From Pseudohongiella spirulinae (GTDB taxonomy: Bacteria > Pseudomonadota > Gammaproteobacteria > Pseudomonadales > Pseudohongiellaceae): a DNA stretch of 64,000 nucleotides. Positions within the stretch are counted from its first letter, which is position 1. Each line of letters opens with the position of its first letter. The notes under the pieces were generated by a model. It was not told the origin of the DNA and did no database searches. It was given only the letters and a program-made list of their open reading frames with translations. The stretch covers positions 3,281,120-3,345,119 of the forward strand of contig NZ_CP013189.1 of the NCBI RefSeq assembly GCF_001444425.1, in the 5' to 3' direction. A program made the position numbers and the translations under genes. This document shows, piece by piece, positions 38,751 to 47,923 of this stretch.

Positions 38751-39524
38751 ATGTTGTTGGTGTTGTCCCCCGCAAAGTCACTGGACTTTGAGTCGCCGGT
38801 GCCCGAGCAGGCTTTTACGCAGCCAGATTTTTTGAACCGTTCCGAACAACTGATCAAAACCCTGCGACAACTGTCGCCTGAGGATCTGTCGGAGCTGATG
38901 CATATCAGTCCCAAATTGGCCGAACTGAATTTTGAGCGCAACCTGAACTGGCAGACGCCATTTACACCGGACAATGCACGCCCGGCGATCTACGCTTTTA
39001 CAGGCGATGTGTATACCGGCCTGGATGTGCAATCTCTGAATGATGCCGATATTCAATACGCTCAGGATCATCTGTGCATATTATCCGGCCTGTATGGTTT
39101 ACTGCGCCCACTGGATCTCATGCAGGCCTATCGACTGGAGATGGGCACGTCCCTGAAACATAAAAACAACAATTCCCTGTACGAATATTGGGGTAGCAGC
39201 CTGGCGGAGAAACTCAATGAGCGCCTGGCCGGCTCACAGGACCCTGTGCTGATCAACCTGGCATCTAACGAGTACTTTAAGGCTATCAATAAAAAGAAAC
39301 TTAAAGCCCGCATCATCAGCCCGGTCTTTAAAGATTATAAAAACGGCCAGTACAAAATTATCAGCTTCTTTGCCAAGAAAGCTCGCGGCATGATGGCTGC
39401 CTGGGTCATTCGCAACCGGATCGAAGACGTGCAACAACTTAACGGCTTTGATGTGGCCGGCTATCAATACAGCGCATCTGACTCCACTGAAGACAAACCC
39501 GTCTTCCTGCGCAGACAGGTCTAA
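38751..39524 (+). CDS. yaaA: Peroxide stress protein YaaA
   Basis: A 257-residue DUF328/YaaA protein, known in E. coli for limiting intracellular iron and DNA damage under H2O2. The diagnostic N-terminus MLLVLSPAKSLDFESP and the later AFTGDVYTGLD, LSGLYGLLRPLDLMQ and KARGMMAAWVI motifs are all present. It lies 7 bp after the DUF4265-like gene and 1 bp before the response regulator gene, suggesting a three-gene transcript. Confidence 0.95.
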   Translation: MLLVLSPAKSLDFESPVPEQAFTQPDFLNRSEQLIKTLRQLSPEDLSELMHISPKLAELNFERNLNWQTPFTPDNARPAIYAFTGDVYTGLDVQSLNDADIQYAQDHLCILSGLYGLLRPLDLMQAYRLEMGTSLKHKNNNSLYEYWGSSLAEKLNERLAGSQDPVLINLASNEYFKAINKKKLKARIISPVFKDYKNGQYKIISFFAKKARGMMAAWVIRNRIEDVQQLNGFDVAGYQYSASDSTEDKPVFLRRQV

Positions 39525-39525
39525 C

Positions 39526-40365
39526 ATGAAGATCCGGATATTGTTATGCGATGATGCTACGTTCATCAGAGATCTGATCAAGCGTACTGTACGCCGTTTT
39601 CTTCCGCAGTGCGAAGTATTCGAAGCCTCAGACGGACGCAAAGCACAATCGATCCTCAACCGTCAGCCGATCGATCTGATTCTGAGCGACTGGGAAATGC
39701 CCGGCATGAGCGGCGAAGAATTATTGCAGTGGGTGCGTGGTGAAGAAAAGTTCGCCAAGGTGCCATTTATCATGATTACCAGCCTGGGTGGCAAAGAACA
39801 CATCATGCGCGCAGTTCAGGCCGGCGTCAGTGATTATCTGGGCAAGCCTTTCACACCAGAAGAGCTGATGCATAAAGTCAGAAAAGCCCTGGTCAAAAGT
39901 GGCAAGTTGGAAAAAATTTCGGCAGGCAGCACCTCAGCAAAGGGTGGACCGTTCAGCTCACTTGAAGTCTTCAGCGGTAAGGCTGATCCGGTTGTCGGTG
40001 GCAGTGCAGCGGCGCTGACCGGTAGCGGTAAAACAGACGACAAGCCCAAACTGAAAGGCACTGGCCTGATCCGCTGGGGCGATGTCGAGCTGCGCTGTAT
40101 GATCAAGTCCATCAGTATTGACGAGGTCTTGATGGTCAGTAAACGGGCACCGCGCCATCCCGGGGTGTTCGAGCAGGTTGAACTGACCTTGTCATCTGGC
40201 AACAGTGCCACGAAAACCATTAATGGGTTACAGGCCTATGTGCACAGCACCTCGGCTGTGGAAAAGCGCCCGGACTCAGATTTCGTTAATGTTCTGGTTC
40301 GATTTTCCGGACCGGACGAGGAACAGCGCAAACTACTCAGCGAGTTTATTGTCGATATGCCATGA
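39526..40365 (+). CDS. Orphan response regulator: CheY receiver plus PilZ-like C-terminus
   Basis: A 279-residue protein. Residues 1-125 form a CheY-like receiver with acidic pocket D9/D10, phosphoacceptor D55 (LILSDWEMPG) and Lys107 (LGKPF). A Ser/Gly/Lys-rich linker follows (about 128-175). The last ~100 residues (LIRWGDVELRCMIKSISIDEVLM onward) resemble a PilZ-like beta-barrel, but I do not see a clean RxxxR c-di-GMP motif. No histidine kinase is adjacent. ATG 39526 follows the yaaA stop by 1 bp. The 3' end overlaps the convergent FemAB-like gene by 33 bp. Confidence 0.78.
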   Translation: MKIRILLCDDATFIRDLIKRTVRRFLPQCEVFEASDGRKAQSILNRQPIDLILSDWEMPGMSGEELLQWVRGEEKFAKVPFIMITSLGGKEHIMRAVQAGVSDYLGKPFTPEELMHKVRKALVKSGKLEKISAGSTSAKGGPFSSLEVFSGKADPVVGGSAAALTGSGKTDDKPKLKGTGLIRWGDVELRCMIKSISIDEVLMVSKRAPRHPGVFEQVELTLSSGNSATKTINGLQAYVHSTSAVEKRPDSDFVNVLVRFSGPDEEQRKLLSEFIVDMP

Positions 40366-41508
40366 TTTTTTGAACGGAAGATATTCTTCTGCATGATCCT
40401 TGTATTGCTCAATGTGCGCAGCCTCTTCCTGACAAAAATTCATTATTGCTTGCCGAAAACCAGCATCGGCAATCCAGTGAAAAGATTGTGTTATCAACGG
40501 TTCAAAACCACGACGTAGTTTGTGCTCGCCCTGTGCACCCGCATCAAATTTCTTCAAGCCATGCTTGATGCAATAGTCAATTCCCTGGTAGTAACAGGTC
40601 TCAAAGTGCAAATTATAGAATTCCTGATCACAGCCCCAGTAGCGACCATACAGAGTATTTGTGTCTTTCAGAAACAGAGCGCCCGCCACATAGTCAGAGT
40701 GCTGTCTGGCCATGATCAAGAACAGGTTATCTGGCATCGTTCTGGCAATCTGTTCAAAAAAGGATTTGCTTAAGTACCCGCGTTGACCACGAACTTCATA
40801 AGTACTCTGGTAGAACCGATAAAACGTCTGCCAGTCTTTTTCTGTTGCATCGGCCGCATTGATGTGCTGAAAATTTACACCCTGCGCAACAACCGACTGC
40901 CGCTCTTTTTTCATGTTCTTGCGCTTTCGGGAGCTGAGTGTTGCCAGAAAGTCATCAAAGCTCTGATAGCCATGATTGAGCCAGTGGTACTGTACCCCCA
41001 CGCGCCTGGCCAGACCCAGAGACAGCAGATCTGTCAGGCCGGGTTGCTCAGGAAACAGCATATGCCATGAGCTCATACCCTGCTCATCCAGATAGTCTTT
41101 TATGGCGTTGACCATTGGAGGGATTATTCGCTCCATGGCTGTCTGCTCGCTCAGCAAGATTCTGGGTGACTGACTGGGTGTAAACGGAATGGCTGTCAGC
41201 AGCTTCGGGTAGTAGTGACGGCCGTATCTATGATAGGCATCAGCCCAGCTCCAGTCGAAGACATATTCACCATACGAGTTGTTCTTGATATACAACGGCA
41301 TGGCCGCGATCAATCGCTCACCCTGTGTAACCGTCAGATGTGCCGGCTGCCAGCCGCTTTGCTGACTGACGGAGCCGCTGTCTTCGAGCGCGGCCAGAAA
41401 TTCGTGACGTAAGAACGGCACCCCGCCGATCATTAGACCATTCCAGTCACTGGCGTTAATCTGGGCCATGCTCAAGCCCAGGCGAACGTTTACGGGGATG
41501 GCAGTCAT
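40333..41508 (-). CDS. FemAB/GNAT-like protein (DUF482 family)
   Basis: A 391-residue cytoplasmic protein of the DUF482/peptidoglycan-recognition-like GNAT family. Matches include FLRHEFLAALEDSGSV near the start, the SSRKRKNMKKERQ basic helix in the middle, and YWGCDQEFYNLHFETCYYQGI followed by FDAGAQGEHKLRRGF near the end. The family is predicted to transfer acyl or aminoacyl groups, but no substrate is known. Its ATG is preceded by CAGGAAGCAT, the mirror image of the hexR ribosome-binding site. It overlaps the response regulator convergently by 33 bp. Confidence 0.82.
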   Translation of the reverse strand: MTAIPVNVRLGLSMAQINASDWNGLMIGGVPFLRHEFLAALEDSGSVSQQSGWQPAHLTVTQGERLIAAMPLYIKNNSYGEYVFDWSWADAYHRYGRHYYPKLLTAIPFTPSQSPRILLSEQTAMERIIPPMVNAIKDYLDEQGMSSWHMLFPEQPGLTDLLSLGLARRVGVQYHWLNHGYQSFDDFLATLSSRKRKNMKKERQSVVAQGVNFQHINAADATEKDWQTFYRFYQSTYEVRGQRGYLSKSFFEQIARTMPDNLFLIMARQHSDYVAGALFLKDTNTLYGRYWGCDQEFYNLHFETCYYQGIDYCIKHGLKKFDAGAQGEHKLRRGFEPLITQSFHWIADAGFRQAIMNFCQEEAAHIEQYKDHAEEYLPFKKSWHIDNKLAE

Positions 41509-41511
41509 TAC

Positions 41512-41555
41512 ATGCTTCCTGCTATAGTTTCAAAACGAAGTGTAACAGGAAGCAT
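41512..41555. repeat. Inverted repeat carrying both ribosome-binding sites of a divergent pair
   Basis: ATGCTTCCTG (41512-41521) and CAGGAAGCAT (41546-41555) are perfect 10-bp inverted copies with a 24-bp spacer. Each arm lies exactly 3 bp before a start codon: ATG of the DUF482 gene on the minus strand and GTG of hexR on the plus strand. The whole intergenic gap is only 50 bp. Confidence 0.75.
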
Positions 41556-41558
41556 ACG

Positions 41559-42428
41559 GTGGAAGCCCAGAATCTGATCAGCAAGATCAAGGATAGACGA
41601 GAGTCTTTGCGAAAGTCCGAACGCAAAGTCGCTGATTTTGTGATCGATAATGCGGCGGCTGTACTAAGTATGCGCATTATGGATGTAGCCGCCCAAGCGC
41701 AGGTCAGTGAACCGACAGTGGTTCGCTTTTGCCGCGCACTGGATTTTGACGGCTTTCAGTCCTTCAAGTTGCAACTGGCACAACATCTGGGAGCCAGCAG
41801 TAGCTATTCGCAGTTTTCCGTCGATGACACAGACACCGTTGCTGATGTTTCACACAAGGTGTTTGATTCGACCATCGGTTCATTGATTACCGTACGTGAT
41901 GAACTGGACCCGCAAGCCCTGGAACTGGCTATAGCCGCTATCAATCAAGCCAATCGGGTTGAGTTTTACGGTTTTGGCGCGTCTGGTTCGGTGGCCTCAG
42001 ACGCCCAGCACAAGTTCTTCAGGTTACAACTGTCCAGTGCCGCCTACACCGATCCGCATATTCAGCACATGTCGGCGATATCCCTGAGCCCCAAAGACGT
42101 GGTGGTCGCGATCTCCCAGTCCGGCCGTACCAAGGCACTGATTCAGAGTGTGGAACTGGCCCTGGATGCCGGCGCCACAGTGGTCGGACTGGCGCCGCAG
42201 GACACACCATTAAGTCGCCTGAGCAGCATCCCCATCTATGTGAACATGGAAGAAGACCTGCAGATTTTCACGCCAGTCTCCTCCCGCATTGCTCACTTGC
42301 TGGTCATCGATGTGCTGGCCATGGGCGTGGCCCGCCTGCGCAAAGACCAGCTTAAAGACTACCTGAAACGCATTAACCGGAGTCTGCGCACATTGCGCAC
42401 GCAGAAACCGGGTCAGACGGGTGAATAA
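41559..42428 (+). CDS. hexR: HexR-like transcriptional regulator (RpiR family)
   Basis: A 289-residue MurR/RpiR-family regulator: an N-terminal helix-turn-helix (about 1-80, including VAAQAQVSEPTVVRFCRALDF) and a C-terminal SIS sugar-phosphate-binding domain (about 120-260, with EFYGFGASGSVASDAQHKF and VVAISQSGRTKALI). It is closest to HexR, which represses glucose and Entner-Doudoroff genes and responds to KDPG. No zwf, edd or eda gene is adjacent, unlike in Pseudomonas. Translation starts at GTG 41559 behind AGGAAG. It ends 2 bp before the convergent TonB receptor stop. Confidence 0.85.
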   Translation: MEAQNLISKIKDRRESLRKSERKVADFVIDNAAAVLSMRIMDVAAQAQVSEPTVVRFCRALDFDGFQSFKLQLAQHLGASSSYSQFSVDDTDTVADVSHKVFDSTIGSLITVRDELDPQALELAIAAINQANRVEFYGFGASGSVASDAQHKFFRLQLSSAAYTDPHIQHMSAISLSPKDVVVAISQSGRTKALIQSVELALDAGATVVGLAPQDTPLSRLSSIPIYVNMEEDLQIFTPVSSRIAHLLVIDVLAMGVARLRKDQLKDYLKRINRSLRTLRTQKPGQTGE

Positions 42429-42430
42429 TC

Positions 42431-44545
42431 TCAGAAGCGGTATCGCAGATTCAATTTCAGCGTACGCGGCTCAAAGATGTGGAAATGTCGGTCGAGCACC
42501 GGATCCTGCCCAGCCAGTAATTCCTGCTGCAGTCTGGATTCATAGGCGTATTCTATATCCCGGTCAGATGAATCAAACAAATTCAGCACATCCAGATACA
42601 CATCAAATTGTGTGTTAATACGATAACCAACGCGCAGATTCGCCAGCGTACTGGCATCTGCCCGCAGTCCGCCATCCAATGGGTAATCCTCAAAGTGACG
42701 AAGACGCATGTTTATAAATAAATTGTCTGAAAGCTGCGCATTGGCGCCGGCACTCAACACATGCTCCAAAGCACCCGGAATGTCTCGCGAGCCGTCCAGT
42801 GGTTCATCAAAACGCGCCTTGGACCAGGCGTATTCCATGTCGAATGTCCAGACATCATTGGCGTAGTAATACGCGGTCAACTCAACACCATGACGCTGGC
42901 TGCCGACACCCGTATCCTCAGTAGAGCCTGAATCACCCACAAACAGCAGCTCAGAGTCTATGTCTAAAGACCACAATGCGATGGACGCATTCAGCCGATC
43001 ATCAATAAAGGTACGGAGACCGAATTCATAACCTGTCGTGTCTACCAAGGGATCAACCCGGTCGACCGGATCGCCACTGACCGGATCTAGTACAATAGTC
43101 GTGCCACGCGCATCATTGCTGTGGAAACCCTGACCGGCGTTCACATAAGCCTCTAGCTGATCTGAAAAGGCGTAGCTGGCACCGACAGAAAATGTGCTAA
43201 TGCTGTCGCTGTCCGTGCCGCCATTCACATCCAGCGAAGGCAGGAAACCAGCCTGCAGGGTGTCGACCGCGAAGTCATAGTAGTCATAACGCAGGCCCAT
43301 GGTGGTGCGGAACTGATCGGTCCAGCGCAACTCATTATCCCAGTACAGGCCATGGCTCCATTGCTCCACGGCATCTGTGCGAAACACACCGATATCCTGG
43401 CGAGCCTGGCTCATAAAAATGCCAACCTCATCGATATCGTCATAACGCATCTGCGAGCCAAAGGTATCGGTAGCGGGCACTGAGCCCCAGTTATGCGTCT
43501 GTGACCAGGCGACATCCCAACCGTAAATCATGCGATCATCTACCTGATGGTGCTGGTCGCCTTCAGGCTCCACAAAATAAGTGAAGTTGCCCCACAGATT
43601 CATGTTGTAATCAATGGCGTAAGCACTGGCTGTCAACTCACCACCGGCCAGCGGGCGCTGCCAGGTGCCAGAAAGACTATAGCGATGGGTATCGCCACCT
43701 GTCGTTAAATCAATAGAACCAAACTCCGTAATCAAGCCCATATCCACAGCACGCTGCGGAATCTGGTCAGCAGAGTTCCAGCTATTGTCGTACCCCATAA
43801 AAGTCAGGTTAAAGCGGTTGTCGCCTTGCTCCCACATCTGCTTGAGCCACAGATTCTTGCGTTTCTGATCGGTGTTGATGTCATCCCAGTGTCCGTCAGT
43901 GGTTTCCAGCTCCAGGCCGTACACCAATGATCTGTTGTCGCCCGTTGCAAGCTGCCCCGTGGCCAGCAGCCGATTCCAGTTTTCCTGTCCAAAGTCGCTG
44001 CCGGCCACAATGGTATTGTCGCGCAGGCTGTTGGCCACTGACATTCGAGCCGTACCGGTGCCTGAAAAGTCGCCGGTTGCCGGGTAGTAAGAGCCCTTTT
44101 GATAGACGATCTCACCAATCAGCTCCGGGATAATAAAGTTCAGATCCGTGTAACCCGAGCCGTGACCGTGCGTGCGCATATTTACCGGCATGGCATCCAC
44201 GTAGGTGGCAAAGTCAGTACCATGATCCAGATTAAAGCCCCGCAGGTAGTACTGATTGGCCTTGCCCGGACCACTGTGCTGACTGGCCACCAATCCGGGA
44301 ACGGTCTCCAGCACCTCGCCGGTTCGTAACAAGGGGCGAATAGCCAACTCATCCTGGGTGACGATGCCTTCAGATGCCGTAGAGGCCTGACCGACCAGAT
44401 TGATCTGGCGTCCCAGGACACGTATTTCGTCGATAGCCTGAGCGGCAGAAGGGCCGGTGCCAGATTGCGCCGCCACGCCACCGGAAAAACCGGCGGCAAT
44501 GAGGGAAGAGAGTACCCAGACGGGTTTTCTTTGGAAGAACTGCAT
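42431..44545 (-). CDS. TonB-dependent outer-membrane receptor
   Basis: A 704-residue receptor with a signal peptide ending in VAA (26), a plug domain (EIRVLGRQ, LLRTGEVLETVPGLVASQHSG, NQYYLRGFNLDHGTDFA) and a 22-strand-type barrel ending in the aromatic residue of NLRYRF. A His-containing plug loop THGHGSGYTDLN might bind a metal or ligand, but the substrate cannot be assigned. No periplasmic binding protein or ABC transporter is adjacent. The 5' region contains several palindromes, so regulation by a metal- or ligand-sensing repressor is likely. Confidence 0.9.
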   Translation of the reverse strand: MQFFQRKPVWVLSSLIAAGFSGGVAAQSGTGPSAAQAIDEIRVLGRQINLVGQASTASEGIVTQDELAIRPLLRTGEVLETVPGLVASQHSGPGKANQYYLRGFNLDHGTDFATYVDAMPVNMRTHGHGSGYTDLNFIIPELIGEIVYQKGSYYPATGDFSGTGTARMSVANSLRDNTIVAGSDFGQENWNRLLATGQLATGDNRSLVYGLELETTDGHWDDINTDQKRKNLWLKQMWEQGDNRFNLTFMGYDNSWNSADQIPQRAVDMGLITEFGSIDLTTGGDTHRYSLSGTWQRPLAGGELTASAYAIDYNMNLWGNFTYFVEPEGDQHHQVDDRMIYGWDVAWSQTHNWGSVPATDTFGSQMRYDDIDEVGIFMSQARQDIGVFRTDAVEQWSHGLYWDNELRWTDQFRTTMGLRYDYYDFAVDTLQAGFLPSLDVNGGTDSDSISTFSVGASYAFSDQLEAYVNAGQGFHSNDARGTTIVLDPVSGDPVDRVDPLVDTTGYEFGLRTFIDDRLNASIALWSLDIDSELLFVGDSGSTEDTGVGSQRHGVELTAYYYANDVWTFDMEYAWSKARFDEPLDGSRDIPGALEHVLSAGANAQLSDNLFINMRLRHFEDYPLDGGLRADASTLANLRVGYRINTQFDVYLDVLNLFDSSDRDIEYAYESRLQQELLAGQDPVLDRHFHIFEPRTLKLNLRYRF

Positions 44546-44555
44546 TAATCAACCT

Positions 44556-44584
44556 CGATGTTTCATCTAATCCATGAAACGTCG
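44556..44584. promoter_or_regulatory. Palindrome just upstream of the TonB receptor start
   Basis: CGATGTTTCAT (44556-44566) pairs with ATGAAACGTCG (44574-44584), 10 of 11 positions, with a 7-bp centre. It ends 11 bp from the receptor ATG, so it could be an operator or a 5'-leader hairpin controlling translation. Confidence 0.5.
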
Positions 44585-44619
44585 AGTATGACCACCCGCG
44601 TCGGGCAGGTCACGCAAGC

Positions 44620-44661
44620 AACTGTTTTATAACAGTTAACAAACGTTAATGGTTTGTTAAC
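44620..44661. promoter_or_regulatory. Two overlapping palindromes between glmS and the TonB receptor
   Basis: AACTGTTTTATAACAGTT (44620-44637) is an 18-bp near-perfect palindrome. It overlaps GTTAACAAAC (44635-44644), which pairs perfectly with GTTTGTTAAC (44652-44661). They lie 75-116 bp upstream of the receptor start and 16 bp after the glmS stop. They look like regulator sites; the second could also be part of a glmS terminator, though no U-tract follows. Confidence 0.45.
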
Positions 44662-44676
44662 GGAAAGAGCGTTGTG

Positions 44677-46512
44677 TCACTCAACCGTCACGGACTTAGC
44701 CAGATTCCTGGGATGATCCACATCCGTGCCCTTTAAAATAGCGACATGATAGGAAAGCAACTGCAAAGGAATGGTGTAAACAATCGGAGCCAGAACCTCC
44801 GGCACTGGGGGTAACCTGACCAGTTGATAATCAACTTCATCGTCAAACCCTGCCGATTCATCGGCAATAACAAACAACTTGCCACCCCTGGCGCTGACTT
44901 CCGCCAGATTACCTTTGAGTTTGCCCAGCAACTCGTCGTTAGGCGCCACGGCGATAACGGGCATTTTGTCGTCGACCAGCGCAAGCGGACCATGCTTGAG
45001 CTCACCAGCCGGATAGGCCTCGGCGTGAATATAGGAGATCTCTTTCAGTTTCAGCGCGCCTTCTTTGGCAACCGGATATTGCGGGCCGCGGCCCAGGAAC
45101 AGGGCGTGGTGCTTGTCAGCAAACTGTATCGACAGACGCTGAATGGCCTGATCCTGAGCCAAAGCTTTATCCACAATGTCTGGCAACTGATGCAGATCCC
45201 GGATGTAAGCGGCTTCGCTTTCCTCATCCAGCCCATTGCGGCGTCCCAGAACCAGTGACATCAGCAGCAATGCGACCAGCTGAGTCGTAAACGCTTTGGT
45301 TGAGGCCACACCAATTTCTCGACCAGCCATGGTCAGCAATGAGAAATCTGATTCGCGTACCAGGGAGCTGGTCGCCACGTTGCAGATCGCCAGTCGACCG
45401 ACATAAGGCAGCTCCTGAGCATAGCGTAATGCCGCCAGGGTATCGGCTGTTTCTCCTGACTGGGATATAGTCACAAACAGCGTGCCGGGTCTGACGATAA
45501 TATTTCGATAGCGATAATCACTGGCGATATCCACCTGGCACGGCATTTTGGCGATATTTTCCAACCAGTATTTGGTAATCAATCCCGCGTGAAAGCTGGT
45601 GCCACAGGCAACAATCTGAACATTGTCGACCTGATCAAAAATGGCTTTTGATTTAACGCCGAAGGCTTCTTCCAGCACATGCCGGTCGCTGATACGGCCG
45701 CTCAGGGTGTTCTTGATGACGCGTGGCTGCTCGTAAATTTCCTTGAGCATAAAGTGGCCGAATTCGCCTTTTTCTATTTCGTCGATTTCACTTTTGATGC
45801 GGGTAATAGGGCGTTTGATTTCCTCAGTACCGGCAAAGATTCGAATGCTGTCACGGGTGACTTCAGCGATATCACCCTCTTCCAGATAAATAAAGCGGTC
45901 GGTGACTTGTCCAAGAGCAAGCGGGTCAGATGCCACAAAATTTTCACCGATGCCTACACCGATCACCAGCGGGCTGCCACTGCGGGCGACAACCATGCGA
46001 TCAGGTTCATTGGCGCGAATAACACACAGGCCGTAAGCTCCATGTAAGCGAGGGATGGCCAATTGAACGGCCTGCAGCAAATCGATGTCTTGCTGTTTGC
46101 AGACCTCATGTAACAAATGAACGACGACTTCAGTATCGGTTTCTGACGCAAAGCGATACCCTTTACCGATCAGTTCATTGCGCAGCTCATTGTGGTTTTC
46201 GATAATGCCATTGTGAACCAGCGCAAACTCGGTGTCCGACAAATGTGGGTGGGCGTTTGATTCGCTCGGAACGCCATGGGTCGCCCATCGCGTATGGGCA
46301 ATGCCGAGTTGACCTTTGACCGGATGAGCCGCAACTTTATCGACCAGTTTTTTGACTTTGCCAACGGCCTTAAGGGTTTGCAGATCACCGGATTCTGAAT
46401 CAATGACTGCCAGACCCGCTGAGTCGTAACCTCTATATTCAAGCCGTTTCAGGCCTTCCAGCAATATGCCGATCACATCCCGTTGTGCAATAGCGCCTAC
46501 GATTCCACACAT
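44677..46512 (-). CDS. glmS: Glucosamine-6-phosphate synthase GlmS
   Basis: Glutamine:fructose-6-phosphate aminotransferase, the first step to UDP-GlcNAc. The 611-residue protein begins MCGIVGAIAQRD, with Cys2 as the N-terminal nucleophile of the glutaminase domain once Met is removed. Two SIS isomerase domains follow (CGTSFHAGLITKYW, TISQSGETADTLAALR, EGALKLKEISYIHAEAYP), and it ends in LAKSVTVE. ATG 46512 is required by the catalytic Cys; an upstream extension to 46560 is not real. It lies 23 bp after glmU in a two-gene operon. Confidence 0.97.
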   Translation of the reverse strand: MCGIVGAIAQRDVIGILLEGLKRLEYRGYDSAGLAVIDSESGDLQTLKAVGKVKKLVDKVAAHPVKGQLGIAHTRWATHGVPSESNAHPHLSDTEFALVHNGIIENHNELRNELIGKGYRFASETDTEVVVHLLHEVCKQQDIDLLQAVQLAIPRLHGAYGLCVIRANEPDRMVVARSGSPLVIGVGIGENFVASDPLALGQVTDRFIYLEEGDIAEVTRDSIRIFAGTEEIKRPITRIKSEIDEIEKGEFGHFMLKEIYEQPRVIKNTLSGRISDRHVLEEAFGVKSKAIFDQVDNVQIVACGTSFHAGLITKYWLENIAKMPCQVDIASDYRYRNIIVRPGTLFVTISQSGETADTLAALRYAQELPYVGRLAICNVATSSLVRESDFSLLTMAGREIGVASTKAFTTQLVALLLMSLVLGRRNGLDEESEAAYIRDLHQLPDIVDKALAQDQAIQRLSIQFADKHHALFLGRGPQYPVAKEGALKLKEISYIHAEAYPAGELKHGPLALVDDKMPVIAVAPNDELLGKLKGNLAEVSARGGKLFVIADESAGFDDEVDYQLVRLPPVPEVLAPIVYTIPLQLLSYHVAILKGTDVDHPRNLAKSVTVE

Positions 46513-46535
46513 AAAATACTCCGCTAACCAGTCCT

Positions 46536-47909
46536 TTATTTTTTGATGGGCCGTTTCCATCCGCTGATATTCTTTTGTCGGCCACGCGCTACAGCCAGTT
46601 GTTCGTCCGGCACTTGGGTAGTGATAACCGATCCGGCGCCAATAGTTGCATTTTTGCCCACAGTTACCGGTGCTACCAGTGAGGTATTGGATCCAACAAA
46701 AACGCCGTCTTTAATGATGGTCCGGAATTTATTGACGCCATCATAGTTACAGGTAATAGTGCCAGCTCCCACATTTACGTTGTCGCCCAGTTCAGCATCA
46801 CCGATATAGCTAAGATGATTCACCTTGCTGCCAGTTCCGATAACGGATTTTTTGGTCTCGACAAAATTACCTATTTTACTTTCCGAGCGTAACTCGGTGC
46901 CCGGTCGCAGTCTTGCGAATGGCCCTATCTGACAATTGTCAGCGATCACTACACCTTCCAGGTGACTGTTGGCCTGAATCTGAGTGTGCTCACCTATAAT
47001 GCAGTTTTTGATATAGACATTGGGGCCAATCGAGACACCATGGCCAATCTCGTTGTGACCATCAAACACCGTATTGATATCAATAGACACGTCGCGCCCA
47101 AGTGCGAGAGTGCCTCTGATATCCAGTCTGGCTGGATCCATTACCGTGGTTCCACGCATTGCGATTTCTCTGGCCTGCGCGAGCTGGACGTTTCGCTCCA
47201 GCTCTGCCAGTTGCAGCCGATTATTCACACCCTGCACTTCTGATGAGTCTTCTGTGGTTAGCGCCGCCACCTGAAAGCCATCCTGATTGGCGAGCTCAAC
47301 CGTATCCGTCAGATAATACTCGCCCTGGGCGTTTTGCGTGGTTAGCCGACTGAGCCAGTTGCGGAGTGCTGAAGCCTGAAAAGCCATGATGCCGGAATTT
47401 ATCTCGGTGATGTGACGTTGTTCAGTGCTGGCATCTTTTTCTTCAACGATGGCAGACACATGTCCTTGTTCGTCGCGGATGATACGTCCCAGACCATGCG
47501 GTTGCGGTGTATCAAGTGTCAGAACTGCGATTCCCTGTCCGCTGGCAAGTCTCGTCAATAGCTGCAGTGTTGTCGGTTTTATCAAAGGGACATCACCATA
47601 GAGGACCAATACCAGGCCGTGGTCGTCTATTTGCGGCATGGCCTGCATTACGGCATGGCCCGTGCCAAGCTGCTCGCTCTGCTTGACCCACTTAAGAGAC
47701 CCGAATTCCACGGTATCCTGATAGTGTGCACCCACCTGCTCGGCCTGATAGCCGGTGACAACATAGATATTGCGTGGCTCCAATTGATTGGCCGCACGCA
47801 GCACGTGCGTCAACATTGGGACACCTGCCAGTGGATGAAGCACCTTGGGCAGGTCGGAGTACATGCGGGTGCCCTTACCCGCCGCCAACACGATAACGTC
47901 TATATCCAT
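46536..47909 (-). CDS. glmU: Bifunctional GlmU (GlcN-1-P acetyltransferase/GlcNAc-1-P uridyltransferase)
   Basis: Makes UDP-GlcNAc for peptidoglycan and LPS. The 457-residue protein has an N-terminal nucleotidyltransferase domain (VLAAGKGTRMYSDLPKVLHPL) and a C-terminal left-handed beta-helix acetyltransferase domain with hexapeptide repeats (GPNVYIKNCIIGEHTQI, GVVIADNCQIGPFARLRPG, KKSVIGTGSKVNHLSYIGD). The length is normal. It starts 85 bp after the atpC stop, beyond a strong terminator, so it probably has its own promoter. Confidence 0.97.
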   Translation of the reverse strand: MDIDVIVLAAGKGTRMYSDLPKVLHPLAGVPMLTHVLRAANQLEPRNIYVVTGYQAEQVGAHYQDTVEFGSLKWVKQSEQLGTGHAVMQAMPQIDDHGLVLVLYGDVPLIKPTTLQLLTRLASGQGIAVLTLDTPQPHGLGRIIRDEQGHVSAIVEEKDASTEQRHITEINSGIMAFQASALRNWLSRLTTQNAQGEYYLTDTVELANQDGFQVAALTTEDSSEVQGVNNRLQLAELERNVQLAQAREIAMRGTTVMDPARLDIRGTLALGRDVSIDINTVFDGHNEIGHGVSIGPNVYIKNCIIGEHTQIQANSHLEGVVIADNCQIGPFARLRPGTELRSESKIGNFVETKKSVIGTGSKVNHLSYIGDAELGDNVNVGAGTITCNYDGVNKFRTIIKDGVFVGSNTSLVAPVTVGKNATIGAGSVITTQVPDEQLAVARGRQKNISGWKRPIKK

Positions 47910-47923
47910 ATTATTGATCCATA

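Noticed and set aside
44556..44584. GTTTCAT...ATGAAAC as a parS site
   Set aside because: The half-sites resemble parS, but the centre is seven unrelated bases instead of CACGTG, and it lies far from parAB. No true parS was seen by eye; a motif search is needed to exclude one.
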